The notes: generated by a model from the sequence alone, not told the origin. DNA of 64,000 bases from Serratia rubidaea (GCA_901472405.1 LR590463.1:3720001-3784000), one strand, 5' to 3'; shown: positions 24,904-34,361, numbered from the stretch's first letter. Made by a program: numbers and translations.

Positions 24904-24967
24904 AGGTGAGCTCCGCATAAAATGATGAAATCAGGGCACTACATCGGCAAGCCCACCGGAGTTCACC
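24904..24967 (+). promoter_or_regulatory. Candidate RNA hairpin masking the Shine-Dalgarno of the leader ORF
   Basis: AGGAGGTGA at 24901-24909 is a near-perfect anti-16S complement. GGTGAGCTCCG (24904-24914) can pair with CGGAGTTCACC (24957-24967) over 11 bp with one G-U wobble. The loop of about 42 nt holds the ATGATG of a 21-codon ORF. A translating ribosome would open the stem. The pairing is seen in sequence; the regulatory role is inference. Confidence 0.5.
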
Positions 24968-24987
24968 AGCATATCTCTGTAGGTTGA
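24922..24987 (+). CDS. Possible 21-codon leader peptide upstream of the unknown membrane gene
   Basis: ATG ATG at 24922-24927 opens a frame of 21 codons (MMKSGHYIGKPTGVHQHISV plus G) ending in TGA at 24985-24987, 13 bp before the next gene's ATG. A very strong AGGAGGTGA lies upstream, with a spacing of about 12 nt, and can be hidden by the hairpin at 24904-24967. The peptide has three His but no run of one regulatory amino acid. I do not recognise it. It may equally be a chance ORF. Confidence 0.4.
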   Translation: MMKSGHYIGKPTGVHQHISVG

Positions 24988-25000
24988 TTGGAAGGTGCGT

Positions 25001-25852
25001 ATGATCGATAAAGGGCAGATGCTGAGCCGGCACGATTTTTCAAAGGTCAATTGGGGCATTCTGGCGGCGGCGGCGCTGCTGTTAACCATCGGCGGCGCGC
25101 TGTTAATGCTGCCGCTGATGAGCAATATGGAAGAGCGCGGCATCCTGACCTTGCTGCAAACCGGCGCGGTAACCATCTTACTGGCGTGTATCCTGCTGGC
25201 GCTGCGTCATTTCCTGCGCCCCACGCAGACCTATCGCCTGTATGAACACGGCGTCAGAGTGTTCAACAGCCATAACCACCAGGAACGCTTTATTCCGTTT
25301 GAGAAAATCGTCGATGTCTACCGCACCCGCGGCGTGCCGCTGCTGGGCAACCTGTGCGGCGGCCTGTGTGAAGCCATGGCGTTCCGTACCGCCGCCGATC
25401 AACCCTGGTGCACGGTATACAGCAACGTGTCCCACGCCTGGGCGCTGCGCGACACCATCATCAGCCAGCAAATCCTCCTGCGCGGGCCGGTCGCCCTCAA
25501 TGCGCTGTATCAGGGCGAAGAACTGCCCTTTCACTACCTTACCGGCCGGGGCCGCTGGCTCACCTGGCTGCTCGGCGGCAAACCGCATCGCCTGCCGGGC
25601 CAAACGCTGCGGCTAAGCGCCAAAACGCTGGTCACGCCGCAGGGCAGCATCGATATTGCGCAGGTTCACTCGCTGGACAGCCAGCCGCAACACGGCGAGA
25701 TCCGCCTGCGTGACGCGCAGGGCCAGACGCTGGCCACGCTGTGCTACTTTTCACTGCTGAGCGCCGATCTGTTTATTGCGTTGCTGGAGCATATGATTAA
25801 CAACCGCATCCCCGCCTACCGTAACCCGGCGATGACGCGGTCAGTTATTTAA
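25001..25852 (+). CDS. Unknown two-span membrane protein between lepA and rseC
   Basis: 283 aa from ATG 25001 (GGAAGG ribosome site); an in-frame GTG at 24995 would add two residues. Two hydrophobic segments (about 19-40 and 52-71) precede a soluble part. Residues 75-175 (TYRLYEHGVRVFNSHNHQER, FEKIVDVYRTRGVPLLGNLC) resemble membrane-linked proteins with a PH-like beta domain that look up a bulk parameter through Tyr/Phe-rich strands; I cannot assign a named family. The gene sits where E. coli has lepA directly after rseC, so it is an insertion relative to that order. Its TAA overlaps the convergent rseC stop. Function unknown. Confidence 0.75.
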   Translation: MIDKGQMLSRHDFSKVNWGILAAAALLLTIGGALLMLPLMSNMEERGILTLLQTGAVTILLACILLALRHFLRPTQTYRLYEHGVRVFNSHNHQERFIPFEKIVDVYRTRGVPLLGNLCGGLCEAMAFRTAADQPWCTVYSNVSHAWALRDTIISQQILLRGPVALNALYQGEELPFHYLTGRGRWLTWLLGGKPHRLPGQTLRLSAKTLVTPQGSIDIAQVHSLDSQPQHGEIRLRDAQGQTLATLCYFSLLSADLFIALLEHMINNRIPAYRNPAMTRSVI

Positions 25853-26325
25853 TCAGACAGGGGGGATTCCGGCTGCAGACGCAGCGCGGTAGGAGGCAGG
25901 CCAATTTGTAACACTACCGGCTGGTAGGCGTCCTGTTCACCGAGACGGCGGGCAAGTTTACGCGCCAGCAAAAAGGCGCCCACGCCGCCGAACAGCGCGC
26001 CCAGCGCCGCCGCGCCGTCCGTCGCCAGCCACAGCTGCAGCGCACCGCCGCCGAGCATCATACCCAGCAGCGGCGTCAGATAGACCAGCATCGCCGAGCG
26101 CAGCAGGCTGCCTTCAGTAATGCCCACTTCGACCCGTTGCCCCGGCTCCAGCGGTTGCTCAATCTGCACCTGCAGCTGATGCTCGGTCTCCGGCACCAGC
26201 TCGTTCAGAGCGCGCGTACCGCAGCCCGAACGGGCCTTACAGCTGCCGCAGCCCGCTTTCGGCTCGCAGCGCAACAGCGCGACGCCCTGTTGCCACGAAA
26301 CAACCGTGGCCCACTCTTTCATCAT
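25849..26325 (-). CDS. rseC: SoxR-reducing / sigma-E regulator protein RseC
   Basis: 158 aa inner-membrane protein. The N-terminal cysteine cluster LRCEPKAGCGSCKARSGCG could bind a metal or cluster; two TM segments lie at about 77-95 and 105-122. E. coli RseC has a positive effect on sigma-E activity, and with Rsx components helps reduce SoxR. The ATG overlaps the rseB stop by 4 bp. Last gene of rpoE-rseABC. Confidence 0.92.
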   Translation of the reverse strand: MMKEWATVVSWQQGVALLRCEPKAGCGSCKARSGCGTRALNELVPETEHQLQVQIEQPLEPGQRVEVGITEGSLLRSAMLVYLTPLLGMMLGGGALQLWLATDGAAALGALFGGVGAFLLARKLARRLGEQDAYQPVVLQIGLPPTALRLQPESPLSD

Positions 26326-27278
26326 TTCGACGATCCCCTGAAGGAAATACCGTCAGCAATACGCTTGGCGGTTGACGGCGGTACTTCGCCGACGATGGTA
26401 ATCTCTTTGCCGTTGCGCAATTCGGTCTGAATCGTCCGCCGCCCCTGGCGGTAGAGCTGCGTGCCAACGCCGCTGCCCGCCGGGCTGACGTTGACCGAGA
26501 AGCTGAACAGGCCGTCGCTGTATAACCGCGTCTCCACCGGCACGGAAACGTTCGGCAATTTGCGGCGATTGCGCGCCACTTCGCTGACGCCGGCCGGTAA
26601 CCAGGCCGTATCCCAGCCAAGCTTAACATTGTCCAGCGCCGGCAAGGAAATCAGCGGCGGCAATGAGGCTTTCAGCAGTCCGCTCAGCGCATTCTGCACC
26701 TCTTCGCCCACGGTGAACGAAATCACCCGGTACTGTTCCAGCGTTTCGCCGTTGCGGTCAAGCAGATCCACCCGCAGCGGCAGTTTGGTCTCTTCATCCA
26801 TCCAGACAATATAGCTGTAGCGCGAACCGTCGCGCGCCACCACGCGAATCACCTCGCAAGGGCGATCGGAAATCCGCGTGCGGCCGACGGAGATAAAATC
26901 ATAGTATTTTGCCAGACGGGTAAAGTCGGCGTACACGATGGAAGGCAGCGCATCAACGATATGATCGCCCGACAGGGTAAACGGCTCCAGACCCGGCTCG
27001 AAATAGCTGATGCCGTCGCCGCGCTGCAGCACTTCACGGCGCGGGCCGTCCATATGCAATAGCTGACCGAGCGCCTGCTGCTCAACCAGAGCATGACGAT
27101 AGCGCAACGACTCTATCCCCTGCTTGGTGATGCTGATATAGGCAAGCTCGTAATTGAGTGAACGGCTGGCGCTGCTCATCTGTTGCAACAACGCCCCGGA
27201 CGCGGTCTGCGCCGGGGCGGTATTTGAGTAGAGCAGGCTGCCCGTCAATAGACAAACGGAGAACCAAAGTTGCTTCAT
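26322..27278 (-). CDS. rseB: Sigma-E negative regulator, periplasmic RseB
   Basis: 318 aa. Signal peptide (residues 1-23, cleavage after TAPAQ or nearby), then the two beta-rich RseB domains (LNYELAYISITKQGIESLRYRH ... C-terminal SPAGSGVGTQLYRQGRRTIQ). It binds RseA in the periplasm, blocks DegS cleavage and senses LPS or lipoprotein intermediates. The ATG shares a base with the rseA stop (TAATG). Confidence 0.96.
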   Translation of the reverse strand: MKQLWFSVCLLTGSLLYSNTAPAQTASGALLQQMSSASRSLNYELAYISITKQGIESLRYRHALVEQQALGQLLHMDGPRREVLQRGDGISYFEPGLEPFTLSGDHIVDALPSIVYADFTRLAKYYDFISVGRTRISDRPCEVIRVVARDGSRYSYIVWMDEETKLPLRVDLLDRNGETLEQYRVISFTVGEEVQNALSGLLKASLPPLISLPALDNVKLGWDTAWLPAGVSEVARNRRKLPNVSVPVETRLYSDGLFSFSVNVSPAGSGVGTQLYRQGRRTIQTELRNGKEITIVGEVPPSTAKRIADGISFRGSSK

Positions 27279-27931
27279 TACTGCTGCTGCATTCCTAAAG
27301 ACTGGGTGCCTGGAACCTGAACGGCGGCCTGCTGCGGCGTGCCTTGATCAAGTTGCAACTGGTTTGAATGCAAGCGGCGTTGCAGTTCATAGTCCTGCAG
27401 CATCGCATTGATACGTTTACGCTGTTCCTGAACCTGCTGCTGTTGGCCGCTGCCGGTTGAGAAACTGTCTGCCGGCACGCCCAGGCTTACCGGGGACGGC
27501 TGACCCATAATCGGCAGCGTATTGAACACCGGCGCTTCCGAAGAGCCAGGCTGCGTGGCATCAGGCTGATTATAGTGCTGAACGCCGACGATCACCGCCA
27601 AAGAGACGCAGGCGGCAACCCCGACCTGAGTCAGCTGGCTGGCCCACGGGCGCACTTTGTGCCAGAAAGGCATTTTCTGCCAGGTTTCCGGCTGCGGCTG
27701 AGATTCAGGCACCGCAGAGGGAACCAGACGAGCAGGCTCTTTCTCCAGTGCAGCGGCAACACGTTCGGCGATATCGAGATGAATTACTTGTCCTACATCA
27801 CCCGAAGCGTGTCACGTATCAGGTGATAGCTCTGCCAGCTTTGTTGAAGCGCCCGATCCTGCGATAAAGAGCTCAGCAGTTCGTTATCGAGCGACTCACC
27901 ATCCATCAGAGCGGAAAGTTTTTCTTTCTGC
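27278..27931 (-). CDS. rseA: Anti-sigma-E factor RseA, frameshifted in this sequence
   Basis: About 217 aa after repair. The start is ATG 27931 (MQKEKLSALMDGESLDNELL). After YHLIRDTLR the frame is lost: CGGGTGATG has GGG at 27803-27801 where GGGG restores RGDVGQVIHLDIAERVAAAL. The cytoplasmic part binds RpoE, one membrane span lies near residues 105-120 (LTQVGVAACVSLAVIVGV), and the periplasmic tail (QRKRINAMLQDYELQRRL) binds RseB. RseA is degraded stepwise by DegS and RseP during envelope stress. Confidence 0.93.
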
Positions 27932-27963
27932 ATGCCTAAATACCCTTCCTGTATCCGCCATCG

Positions 27964-28539
27964 CTAACGCTGAATCAGCGGTTGAACTTTATTATCGATA
28001 GCCTCCCGAGCGCGGAAAATACGCGAGCGTACGGTCCCGACCGGGCAATCCATGATGGCGGCTATTTCTTCGTAGCTTAGGCCATCCAACTCCCGCAAGG
28101 TGATCGCCATACGCAGATCCTCAGGGAGCGACTCAATGGTACGGAAAACTATCTGTCTCAACTCTTCTGACAACATTAAGTTCTCAGGGTTCGAAATTTC
28201 TTTCAATGCACCGGCGCTTTCATAGTTTTCAGCGTCGTTGGCGTCCACATCGCTTGCCGGCGGACGCCGCCCCTGAGCAACCAGGTAATTTTTTGCTGTA
28301 TTCACAGCGATTCGATATAACCAGGTGTAAAAAGCGCTGTCGCCGCGGAAAGACTCCAGCGCGCGATAGGCTTTAATAAACGACTCCTGCACCACATCGG
28401 GCACATCGCCCTGCGGCACATAGCGGGAAACCAGGCTCGCCACTTTATGCTGGTAGCGCACCACCAGTAAGTTAAACGCCTTCTGATCGCCCTTCTGGAC
28501 CCGTTCAACCAGCACCTGATCCGTTAACTGCTCGCTCAT
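27964..28539 (-). CDS. rpoE: RNA polymerase sigma-E factor
   Basis: 191 aa from ATG 28539 (MSEQLTDQVLVERVQKGDQ), same length as in E. coli. Region 2 (YVPQGDVPDVVQESFIKAYR; FYTWLYRIAVNTAKNYL) and region 4 (LDGLSYEEIAAIMDCPVGTV-RSRIFRAR) are intact. ECF sigma factor for outer-membrane stress. An in-frame upstream ATG at 28599 would add 20 residues, but has no family support. A sigma-E promoter stands about 80 bp upstream, so the gene autoregulates. Confidence 0.97.
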   Translation of the reverse strand: MSEQLTDQVLVERVQKGDQKAFNLLVVRYQHKVASLVSRYVPQGDVPDVVQESFIKAYRALESFRGDSAFYTWLYRIAVNTAKNYLVAQGRRPPASDVDANDAENYESAGALKEISNPENLMLSEELRQIVFRTIESLPEDLRMAITLRELDGLSYEEIAAIMDCPVGTVRSRIFRAREAIDNKVQPLIQR

Positions 28540-28620
28540 CCGAGGTAAATTCTCCCCAAATCTGTCTCCACGCGTGAAATTGTACTGCCAGCCATACATT
28601 TTTCCTGAGCAAGCACTCGC

Positions 28621-28648
28621 TTGGAGTTCATATGGAAATCAAAGTTCC
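28621..28648 (-). promoter_or_regulatory. Sigma-E promoter of rpoE
   Basis: The minus strand has GGAACTT (28648-28642), a 16-bp spacer and TCCAA (28625-28621), fitting the sigma-E consensus GGAACTT-N16-TCTGA with two -10 mismatches. This matches the autoregulated rpoE promoter known in E. coli. Confidence 0.82.
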
Positions 28649-28751
28649 ATACGGCCATTGTTTTTTCTGTTGATGTCGCCCTATCCGTGGCATTTGCCCG
28701 GACAATTAGGCTAACATGATTTTCACTCTTCTTCTGCACACATCATACGTT

Positions 28752-30353
28752 ATGCAACCATCTTCTGAATATGTTAGCGATGTACTGATCGTCGGCAGCG
28801 GCGCTGCGGGCCTGTCACTGGCTCTGCGGCTGGCGCAACACGGTAAGGTCACCGTGCTGAGCAAAGGCCCGCTCAACGAAGGCGCCACCTTTTATGCCCA
28901 GGGCGGCATCGCCGCGGTGTTTGATGAAACGGACAGCATTGCGTCGCACGTTGACGATACGCTGATTGCCGGCGCGGGGCTTTGTGATAAAGAGGCGGTC
29001 GAGTTTATCGCCGGCAACGCGCGCCACTGCGTCCAGTGGTTAATCGATCAGGGCGTGCTGTTCGATACCGAAACCAATGCCCAGGGCGAGGAGCGCTATC
29101 ACCTGACGCGTGAAGGCGGCCACAGCCACCGCCGCATTCTGCACGCCGCAGACGCCACCGGTAAGGAAGTAGAGACCACACTGGTGGGGAAAGCAAGCGC
29201 CCATCCGAATATTTGCGTCATGGAGCGCCGCAACGCCGTCGACCTGATCACCTCCAGCAAAATCGGCCTGCCCGGCACCCGCCGCGTGGTGGGCGCCTAC
29301 GTCTGGAACCGCGAACTGGAGCGGGTAGAGACGCACCGCGCCAAAACCGTGGTGCTGGCGACCGGCGGCGCCGCCAAGGTGTACCAGTACACCACCAACC
29401 CGGACATCTCCTCCGGCGACGGCATCGCCATGGCCTGGCGCGCCGGCTGCCGGGTCGCCAACCTGGAGTTTAACCAGTTCCACCCCACCTGCCTGTTCCA
29501 CCCGCAGGCGCGCAATTTTTTGCTGACCGAAGCGCTGCGCGGCGAAGGCGCCCATCTGCTGCGCCCGGACGGCAGCCGCTTTATGCCGGACTTCGACCCG
29601 CGGGGCGAACTGGCGCCGCGCGATATTGTCGCCCGCGCTATCGATCATGAAATGAAGCGCCTCGGCGCCGACTGCATGTATCTGGATATCAGCCATAAGC
29701 CGGCCGAATTTATCATCCAGCACTTCCCGATGATCCATGACAAGCTGCTGACGCTGGGCTTTGACCTGACCAAACAGCCGATCCCGATCGTACCGGCGGC
29801 GCATTACACCTGCGGCGGCGTGATGGTTGACCAGCACGGCCGTACCGATCTTGACGGGCTGTACGCCATCGGCGAGGTGAGCTATACCGGGCTGCACGGC
29901 GCCAACCGCATGGCCTCAAACTCGCTGCTGGAGTGCCTGGTGTACGGCTGGTCCGCCGCCGAGGATATTGTGCGCCGCCTGCCGGCCATCAAGCTGGCCA
30001 GCACGCTGCCGCAGTGGGACGAAAGCCGGGTGGATGATTCGGACGAACGCGTGGTGATCCAGCATAACTGGCACGAGCTGCGGCTGTTTATGTGGGACTA
30101 CGTCGGCATCGTCCGCACCACCAAACGGCTGGAGCGCGCACTGCGCCGCATCAACACGCTGCAGCAGGAAATTGACGAGTATTACGCCAATTTCCGCATC
30201 TCCAACAATCTGCTGGAGCTGCGCAATCTGGTGCAGGTGGCCGAGCTGATGGTGCGCAGCGCCATGGCGCGCAAGGAGAGCCGCGGCCTGCACTACACGC
30301 TGGACTATCCGGAACAGCTGCCGGAAGCGCGCCCGACCATTCTGCAGCCTTAG
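28752..30353 (+). CDS. nadB: L-aspartate oxidase
   Basis: 533 aa from ATG 28752 ([20 protein letters not shown]); an upstream ATG at 28716 would add 12 residues. FAD-binding Rossmann motif [15 protein letters not shown], flavin-domain motif [17 protein letters not shown], capping-domain active-site segment [20 protein letters not shown] and [19 protein letters not shown]. It oxidises L-aspartate to iminoaspartate for NAD synthesis. Divergent from rpoE; its stop overlaps the convergent trmN stop by four bases. Confidence 0.96.
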   Translation: MQPSSEYVSDVLIVGSGAAGLSLALRLAQHGKVTVLSKGPLNEGATFYAQGGIAAVFDETDSIASHVDDTLIAGAGLCDKEAVEFIAGNARHCVQWLIDQGVLFDTETNAQGEERYHLTREGGHSHRRILHAADATGKEVETTLVGKASAHPNICVMERRNAVDLITSSKIGLPGTRRVVGAYVWNRELERVETHRAKTVVLATGGAAKVYQYTTNPDISSGDGIAMAWRAGCRVANLEFNQFHPTCLFHPQARNFLLTEALRGEGAHLLRPDGSRFMPDFDPRGELAPRDIVARAIDHEMKRLGADCMYLDISHKPAEFIIQHFPMIHDKLLTLGFDLTKQPIPIVPAAHYTCGGVMVDQHGRTDLDGLYAIGEVSYTGLHGANRMASNSLLECLVYGWSAAEDIVRRLPAIKLASTLPQWDESRVDDSDERVVIQHNWHELRLFMWDYVGIVRTTKRLERALRRINTLQQEIDEYYANFRISNNLLELRNLVQVAELMVRSAMARKESRGLHYTLDYPEQLPEARPTILQP

Positions 30354-31096
30354 TAAAACAGGTAAAAATCAGCGATCAGACGGCGGAACGGCGGGCTGTA
30401 GTCGCCATCCGCCTGCTTGATGGCCAGATCGCTCTCGACACACGCCTGCGGCGTGCGCGTCAGCGCCAGCAATATGCGGTGGCGCGCAGTATCCGCCCGA
30501 TCGCTGACGTTCACCCGCTGCGCCAGATGCCAGCCGCGCTGCTGCGCATCGGCGGCAAAGGCCTCGCCAATCTCATACGGCAGCACCACGCACAACGTGC
30601 CGTCAGGCTGTAACAGCCGTTCGGCGCAGTCAAGCAGCACGTCATGGGTCAGCGTTTCGGTATAGCGCGCCGCATCGCGCGCCCGGTCACGGCAGGCTAC
30701 CGCCGGGGCGAAATAGGGCGGATTGCTGACAATCAGATCGTAAGCTGCACTCTGTTGGCGGGAAAACGGCTCAATATCCTGCTGGTGTACGCAAATACGC
30801 TGCGGCCACGGCGACGCATCCGCATTGTCATGCGCCTGCACGGCGGCAGCGGCATCCAGTTCGACGGCGTCAATCTGCACTTCATCCGCCGTACGCTGCG
30901 CCAGCATCAGCGCGATCAGTCCGCTGCCGCAGCCGATATCCAGCGCCCGCCGGACCGCCTTCACCGGCGCCCAGGCGCCGAGCAGAACGCCGTCGGTGCC
31001 GACTTTCATGGCGCAGCGATCGTGCGCGACAAAAAACTGCTTGAAGGTAAAACCGCCGCGGCGCGGTTTGAAACTGGCTTTTGACTGACTGTTCAC
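30350..31096 (-). CDS. trmN: tRNA1(Val) (adenine37-N6)-methyltransferase
   Basis: About 248 aa from GTG 31096 (AGGTG ribosome site); upstream codons to 31129 are also open but unlike the family. SAM-binding motif [19 protein letters not shown] and the N6-adenine methylase motif [10 protein letters not shown], preceded by [20 protein letters not shown], identify TrmN6 (YfiC). Methylates A37 of tRNA1-Val. Divergent from srmB. Confidence 0.92.
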   Translation of the reverse strand: MNSQSKASFKPRRGGFTFKQFFVAHDRCAMKVGTDGVLLGAWAPVKAVRRALDIGCGSGLIALMLAQRTADEVQIDAVELDAAAAVQAHDNADASPWPQRICVHQQDIEPFSRQQSAAYDLIVSNPPYFAPAVACRDRARDAARYTETLTHDVLLDCAERLLQPDGTLCVVLPYEIGEAFAADAQQRGWHLAQRVNVSDRADTARHRILLALTRTPQACVESDLAIKQADGDYSPPFRRLIADFYLFY

Positions 31097-31226
31097 GATA
31101 GGCACCTGACTGGAAAACCGGCGTAGCATAAGGCAATCTGCGGGGTGGTGAAAGCGTTCCGGCCTTAAAAAGGATGAACCCGGCGGCCAACCCGTCTATA
31201 ATCGGCGCCCCAAGTAGAGGTAGACC

Positions 31227-32555
31227 ATGACAGCAACCAATTTTTCCGAACTCGATCTCGATGAACGCCTGATCAACGCTCTGCGTGATAAAGGCTACGA
31301 CCGCCCGACCGCTATTCAGGCCGAAGCCATCCCACCGGCGATGGACGGGCGCGACGTCTTGGGTTCGGCGCCGACCGGTACCGGTAAGACCGCCGCCTTC
31401 CTGCTGCCCGTGCTGCAGCATCTGCTGGACTTCCCTCGCAAGAAGTCCGGCCCGCCGCGCGTGTTAATCCTGACCCCGACGCGCGAACTGGCGATGCAGG
31501 TCGCCGATCAGGCGCGTGAGCTGGCGGCCCATACCTCACTGGATATCGCCACCATTACCGGCGGCGTGGCCTATATGAACCACGCGGAAGTCTTCAGCGA
31601 AAACCAGGATCTGGTGGTCGCCACCACCGGCCGCCTGCTGCAGTATATTAAAGAAGAGAACTTCGACTGCCGCGCGGTGGAAACGCTGATCCTGGATGAA
31701 GCCGACCGCATGCTGGACATGGGCTTCGCCCAGGATATTGAAACCATCTCCGCCGAAACGCGCTGGCGTAACCAGACCCTGCTGTTCTCCGCCACGCTGG
31801 AAGGCGAAGCCATCCGCGAATTCGCAGAGCGCATTCTGAACGAGCCGGTGGAAGTCGAAGCCGACCCTTCCCGCCGTGAGCGTAAAAAAATTCTGCAGTG
31901 GTACTACCGCGCTGACGACGTGCAGCATAAAACCGCCCTGCTGATCCATCTGCTGCAGCAGCCGGATGTGCAGAAGTCGGTCATTTTCGTGCGCAAGCGC
32001 GAGCGCGTGCATGAGCTGGCCACCTGGTTGCGGGAAGCGGGCATCAACACCTGCTATCTGGAAGGCGAAATGGTGCAGGCCAAGCGTAACGAGGCGGTGA
32101 AACGCATGATGGACGGCCGCGTCAACGTGCTGATCGCCACCGACGTCGCCGCCCGCGGTCTGGACATTCTGGACATCACCCACGTGTTCAACTTTGATAT
32201 GCCGCGCACCGCCGATACCTATCTGCACCGTATCGGCCGCACCGGCCGCGCCGGCCGTAAAGGCACCGCGATTTCTCTGGTTGAGGCCCACGACCACCTG
32301 CTGCTGGGCAAGGTCGGCCGCTATCTGAATGAACCGCTGAAGGCGCGGGTGATTGACGAGCTGCGGCCGAAAACCCGCGTGCCAAGCGAAAAGAGCAACG
32401 GCAAGCCGTCCAAGAAAGTGCTGGCCAAGCGTGCGGCGGATAAGAACAAAGCCAAAAGCAAAGAGAAAGCCAAGGTGAAAATTCGCCACCGCGAGGCGAA
32501 AAACGTCGGTAAACGCCGCCAGCCGAAAGGCGCTCCGGCAGCCGACGGCGAATAA
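31227..32555 (+). CDS. srmB: ATP-dependent RNA helicase SrmB
   Basis: 442 aa. DEAD-box helicase with Q motif, motif I APTGTGKTA, Ia TPTRELAMQ, II LDEADRMLD, III SATLEG, V TDVAARGLDI and VI HRIGRTGRAGRKG, then a basic tail from residue 375 (NKAKSKEKAKVKIRHREAKN). SrmB acts in early assembly of the 50S subunit. The start is ATG 31227 with AGAGGTAG upstream. Ends in a strong terminator shared with phlB. Confidence 0.95.
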   Translation: MTATNFSELDLDERLINALRDKGYDRPTAIQAEAIPPAMDGRDVLGSAPTGTGKTAAFLLPVLQHLLDFPRKKSGPPRVLILTPTRELAMQVADQARELAAHTSLDIATITGGVAYMNHAEVFSENQDLVVATTGRLLQYIKEENFDCRAVETLILDEADRMLDMGFAQDIETISAETRWRNQTLLFSATLEGEAIREFAERILNEPVEVEADPSRRERKKILQWYYRADDVQHKTALLIHLLQQPDVQKSVIFVRKRERVHELATWLREAGINTCYLEGEMVQAKRNEAVKRMMDGRVNVLIATDVAARGLDILDITHVFNFDMPRTADTYLHRIGRTGRAGRKGTAISLVEAHDHLLLGKVGRYLNEPLKARVIDELRPKTRVPSEKSNGKPSKKVLAKRAADKNKAKSKEKAKVKIRHREAKNVGKRRQPKGAPAADGE

Positions 32556-32563
32556 CGCCATAT

Positions 32564-32592
32564 AAAAAAACCGCCTTCCGGCGGTTTTTTTT
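32564..32592. terminator. Bidirectional terminator between srmB and phlB
   Basis: CCGCC (32571-32575) and GGCGG (32580-32584) with loop TTCC, flanked by A7 on the left and T8 on the right, so it works on both strands for the convergent srmB and phlB. Confidence 0.88.
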
Positions 32593-32598
32593 ATCTCC

Positions 32599-33351
32599 TC
32601 AGGATACGCGATAGCGCGCCGCCAGCCGGTGCGCCTGTAGCCAGTCATCCAGCTGCTGGCGCGCCTGACGCATGGCATCATTCTGCAGATGCCGCGGCGT
32701 CTGGGCGAAATAGGCCTGAAACGTCAGCCCCTGCTGGTTAACCGCCGCGGCGTCCGCGCCGTTTTGCAACAGCATCAGCGCCACCTGCGGCGCATTGATT
32801 CTGGCGGCGATATGCAGCGGCGTATCGCCGACCCGGTCGGCCAGGCGGCTGTCAGCGGCGGCATCAAGCAATTGACGCACCTGCGTCGGCCGGCCGGCCA
32901 GCACCGCGGCGGCCAGCGGCGTGGCGCCGCTGACGGCATTGCGCACATCAATCACCGCCGGCTGCTGCGCCAGCAGTTGCGCCAGATAACCGGCATCCGC
33001 CACCATCGCCGCAATATGCAGCGCGCTGTTGCCGTCCATGCCGGTTTGCGCCACGTCGGCGCCAGCGTCCAGCAGCGCCTGCACGCTGCCCGGCTGCTGA
33101 CGTAAAATTGCCCACTGCAGCTGCGTAATACCCTGTTCACCGCGCTCGCCAAGCGCCTGCGGCGTCGCCAGAGCGGCAATGCGCGCCGTATCGCCGGCGG
33201 CCACCGCCAGCGCCAGCGGCTGGCTGTCCAGACCGTTAAACGGCGTCGTTTGCTGATTCATCTGCTGCTCCCCGGCCCTGCCCGACAACGCCCATACTGC
33301 TAACGATATCAATAACATCAGTAATATCGGCCAGCGTACTCTGTCAGGCAT
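32599..33351 (-). CDS. phlB: Ankyrin-repeat accessory protein of phospholipase A (PhlB)
   Basis: 250 aa. An N-terminal hydrophobic segment (PILLMLLISLAVWALSG) could be a signal or anchor. It is followed by ankyrin-type repeats (GNSALHIAAMVADAGYLAQL, GDTPLHIAARINAPQVALML). In Serratia liquefaciens the phlAB operon encodes the phospholipase PhlA and the accessory PhlB, thought to hold the enzyme in check in the producing cell; Yersinia has the same pair. It overlaps the end of phlA by 8 bp. Assignment is by position and family. Confidence 0.82.
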   Translation of the reverse strand: MPDRVRWPILLMLLISLAVWALSGRAGEQQMNQQTTPFNGLDSQPLALAVAAGDTARIAALATPQALGERGEQGITQLQWAILRQQPGSVQALLDAGADVAQTGMDGNSALHIAAMVADAGYLAQLLAQQPAVIDVRNAVSGATPLAAAVLAGRPTQVRQLLDAAADSRLADRVGDTPLHIAARINAPQVALMLLQNGADAAAVNQQGLTFQAYFAQTPRHLQNDAMRQARQQLDDWLQAHRLAARYRVS

Positions 33352-34307
33352 TGGCCTGTGCCTCCCACGGTTTTTGTTCCATCATTGAATTAATCACCTT
33401 ATCGATGCCATGCGCGGCAAGGCTGCGTTCCAGATGCTTGCTCGGCCGCCAGTCGTCAATACCGCTTAACGTATCATTATTTTCCAGAATGATGTGATGG
33501 CCGATAGCGTTCGGGATCAGCGATGTCGACTCCTGCGTTGACGTCAGCATGTCGTATTGCTCGCTGTAGCGGCGAATGCCGCCGGCTTCCGCATCCTGTC
33601 TGGCGGCTGCCGGATCGATGCCAAAGCGGTTCAGGGTATGATCGGATACGCCGGCGGCGTTAAAGGTGACCGCCGGCGTACCGGTGGCTAATGCGGCCGT
33701 GGCCGCCAGCCCGCCCCCCCAGTGAGTGCCCGCTAATCACCAGCTGCTCGCCAAACGCCGCTTTGGCGCTTTTCGCCAAGGATACCGCCTGATTGTACTG
33801 CACGTCATCGTAACCCGTCGCCTGGCGCACATTGCTTAACCAGTCGCGCCAGTCATTGGTGCCGGCAAAAGCCAGCACATACTGTTGCCCGTCATGGTAG
33901 ATGCCCGCCTGAAAGCCCGATGCCGTATCATGCAGGCCGGCAGGCTCAATACCGGCGCCCAGCAACGCCGCATCGCTCAGGCGGCTGAAATTTTCTGCCC
34001 CCTTCCCATCCAGGCTGTAAACGTCCTTCGCCAGCAGCGCCAGCGTATAATCCCCCTGCTGCGGCGCCTGCCCGCGCGTCAGTCCGCTCTTGGCCGGCGC
34101 GGCGGCCGCGGCGACGTCATTGACCAGCGAATGCAGCAGTTGCTGCGTTTGCCGACTCTGTGGCGACGCGGACGCCTGTGCCGCCGCGGGCAACCGCTCG
34201 GCTGCGGCAGGCTCCGCCGAAGCCGGGACTGTCGCGCTCCGCTCGGGAACCACTGGCAGGGATACGGCAGGCAACGCCGCCGAGGTAAAGCTTAAAGACA
34301 TGCTCAT
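33344..34307 (-). CDS. phlA: Phospholipase A1 PhlA, frameshifted in a G7 tract
   Basis: 320 aa after repair, matching the size reported for Serratia PhlA. The class 3 lipase nucleophile elbow ISGHSLGG is followed at once by a frame loss: a run of seven G (minus strand, 33720-33714) where six gives GHSLGGGLAATAALATGTPA. The second half continues to NDTLSGIDDWRPSKHL, containing likely catalytic Asp and His. The N-terminus is low complexity (Ala, Pro, Ser) and has no Sec signal, consistent with export by the flagellar apparatus, as known for Serratia/Yersinia. Start ATG 34307 with AAGGAG. Error is likely, though a 7-G tract inside the active site could also be a phase-variable switch. Confidence 0.85.
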
Positions 34308-34361
34308 GCCGACTCCTTGTCGATAGTTCAGTCATCGCGCTGAGTGCCAGCGCCAGATTAG

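Noticed and set aside
28540..28599. Twenty-codon upstream extension of rpoE (MYGWQYNFTRG...)
   Set aside because: Known RpoE proteins are 191 aa and start at MSEQLTDQ; the extension is leader sequence. I could not decide if it hides a counterpart of E. coli rseD.
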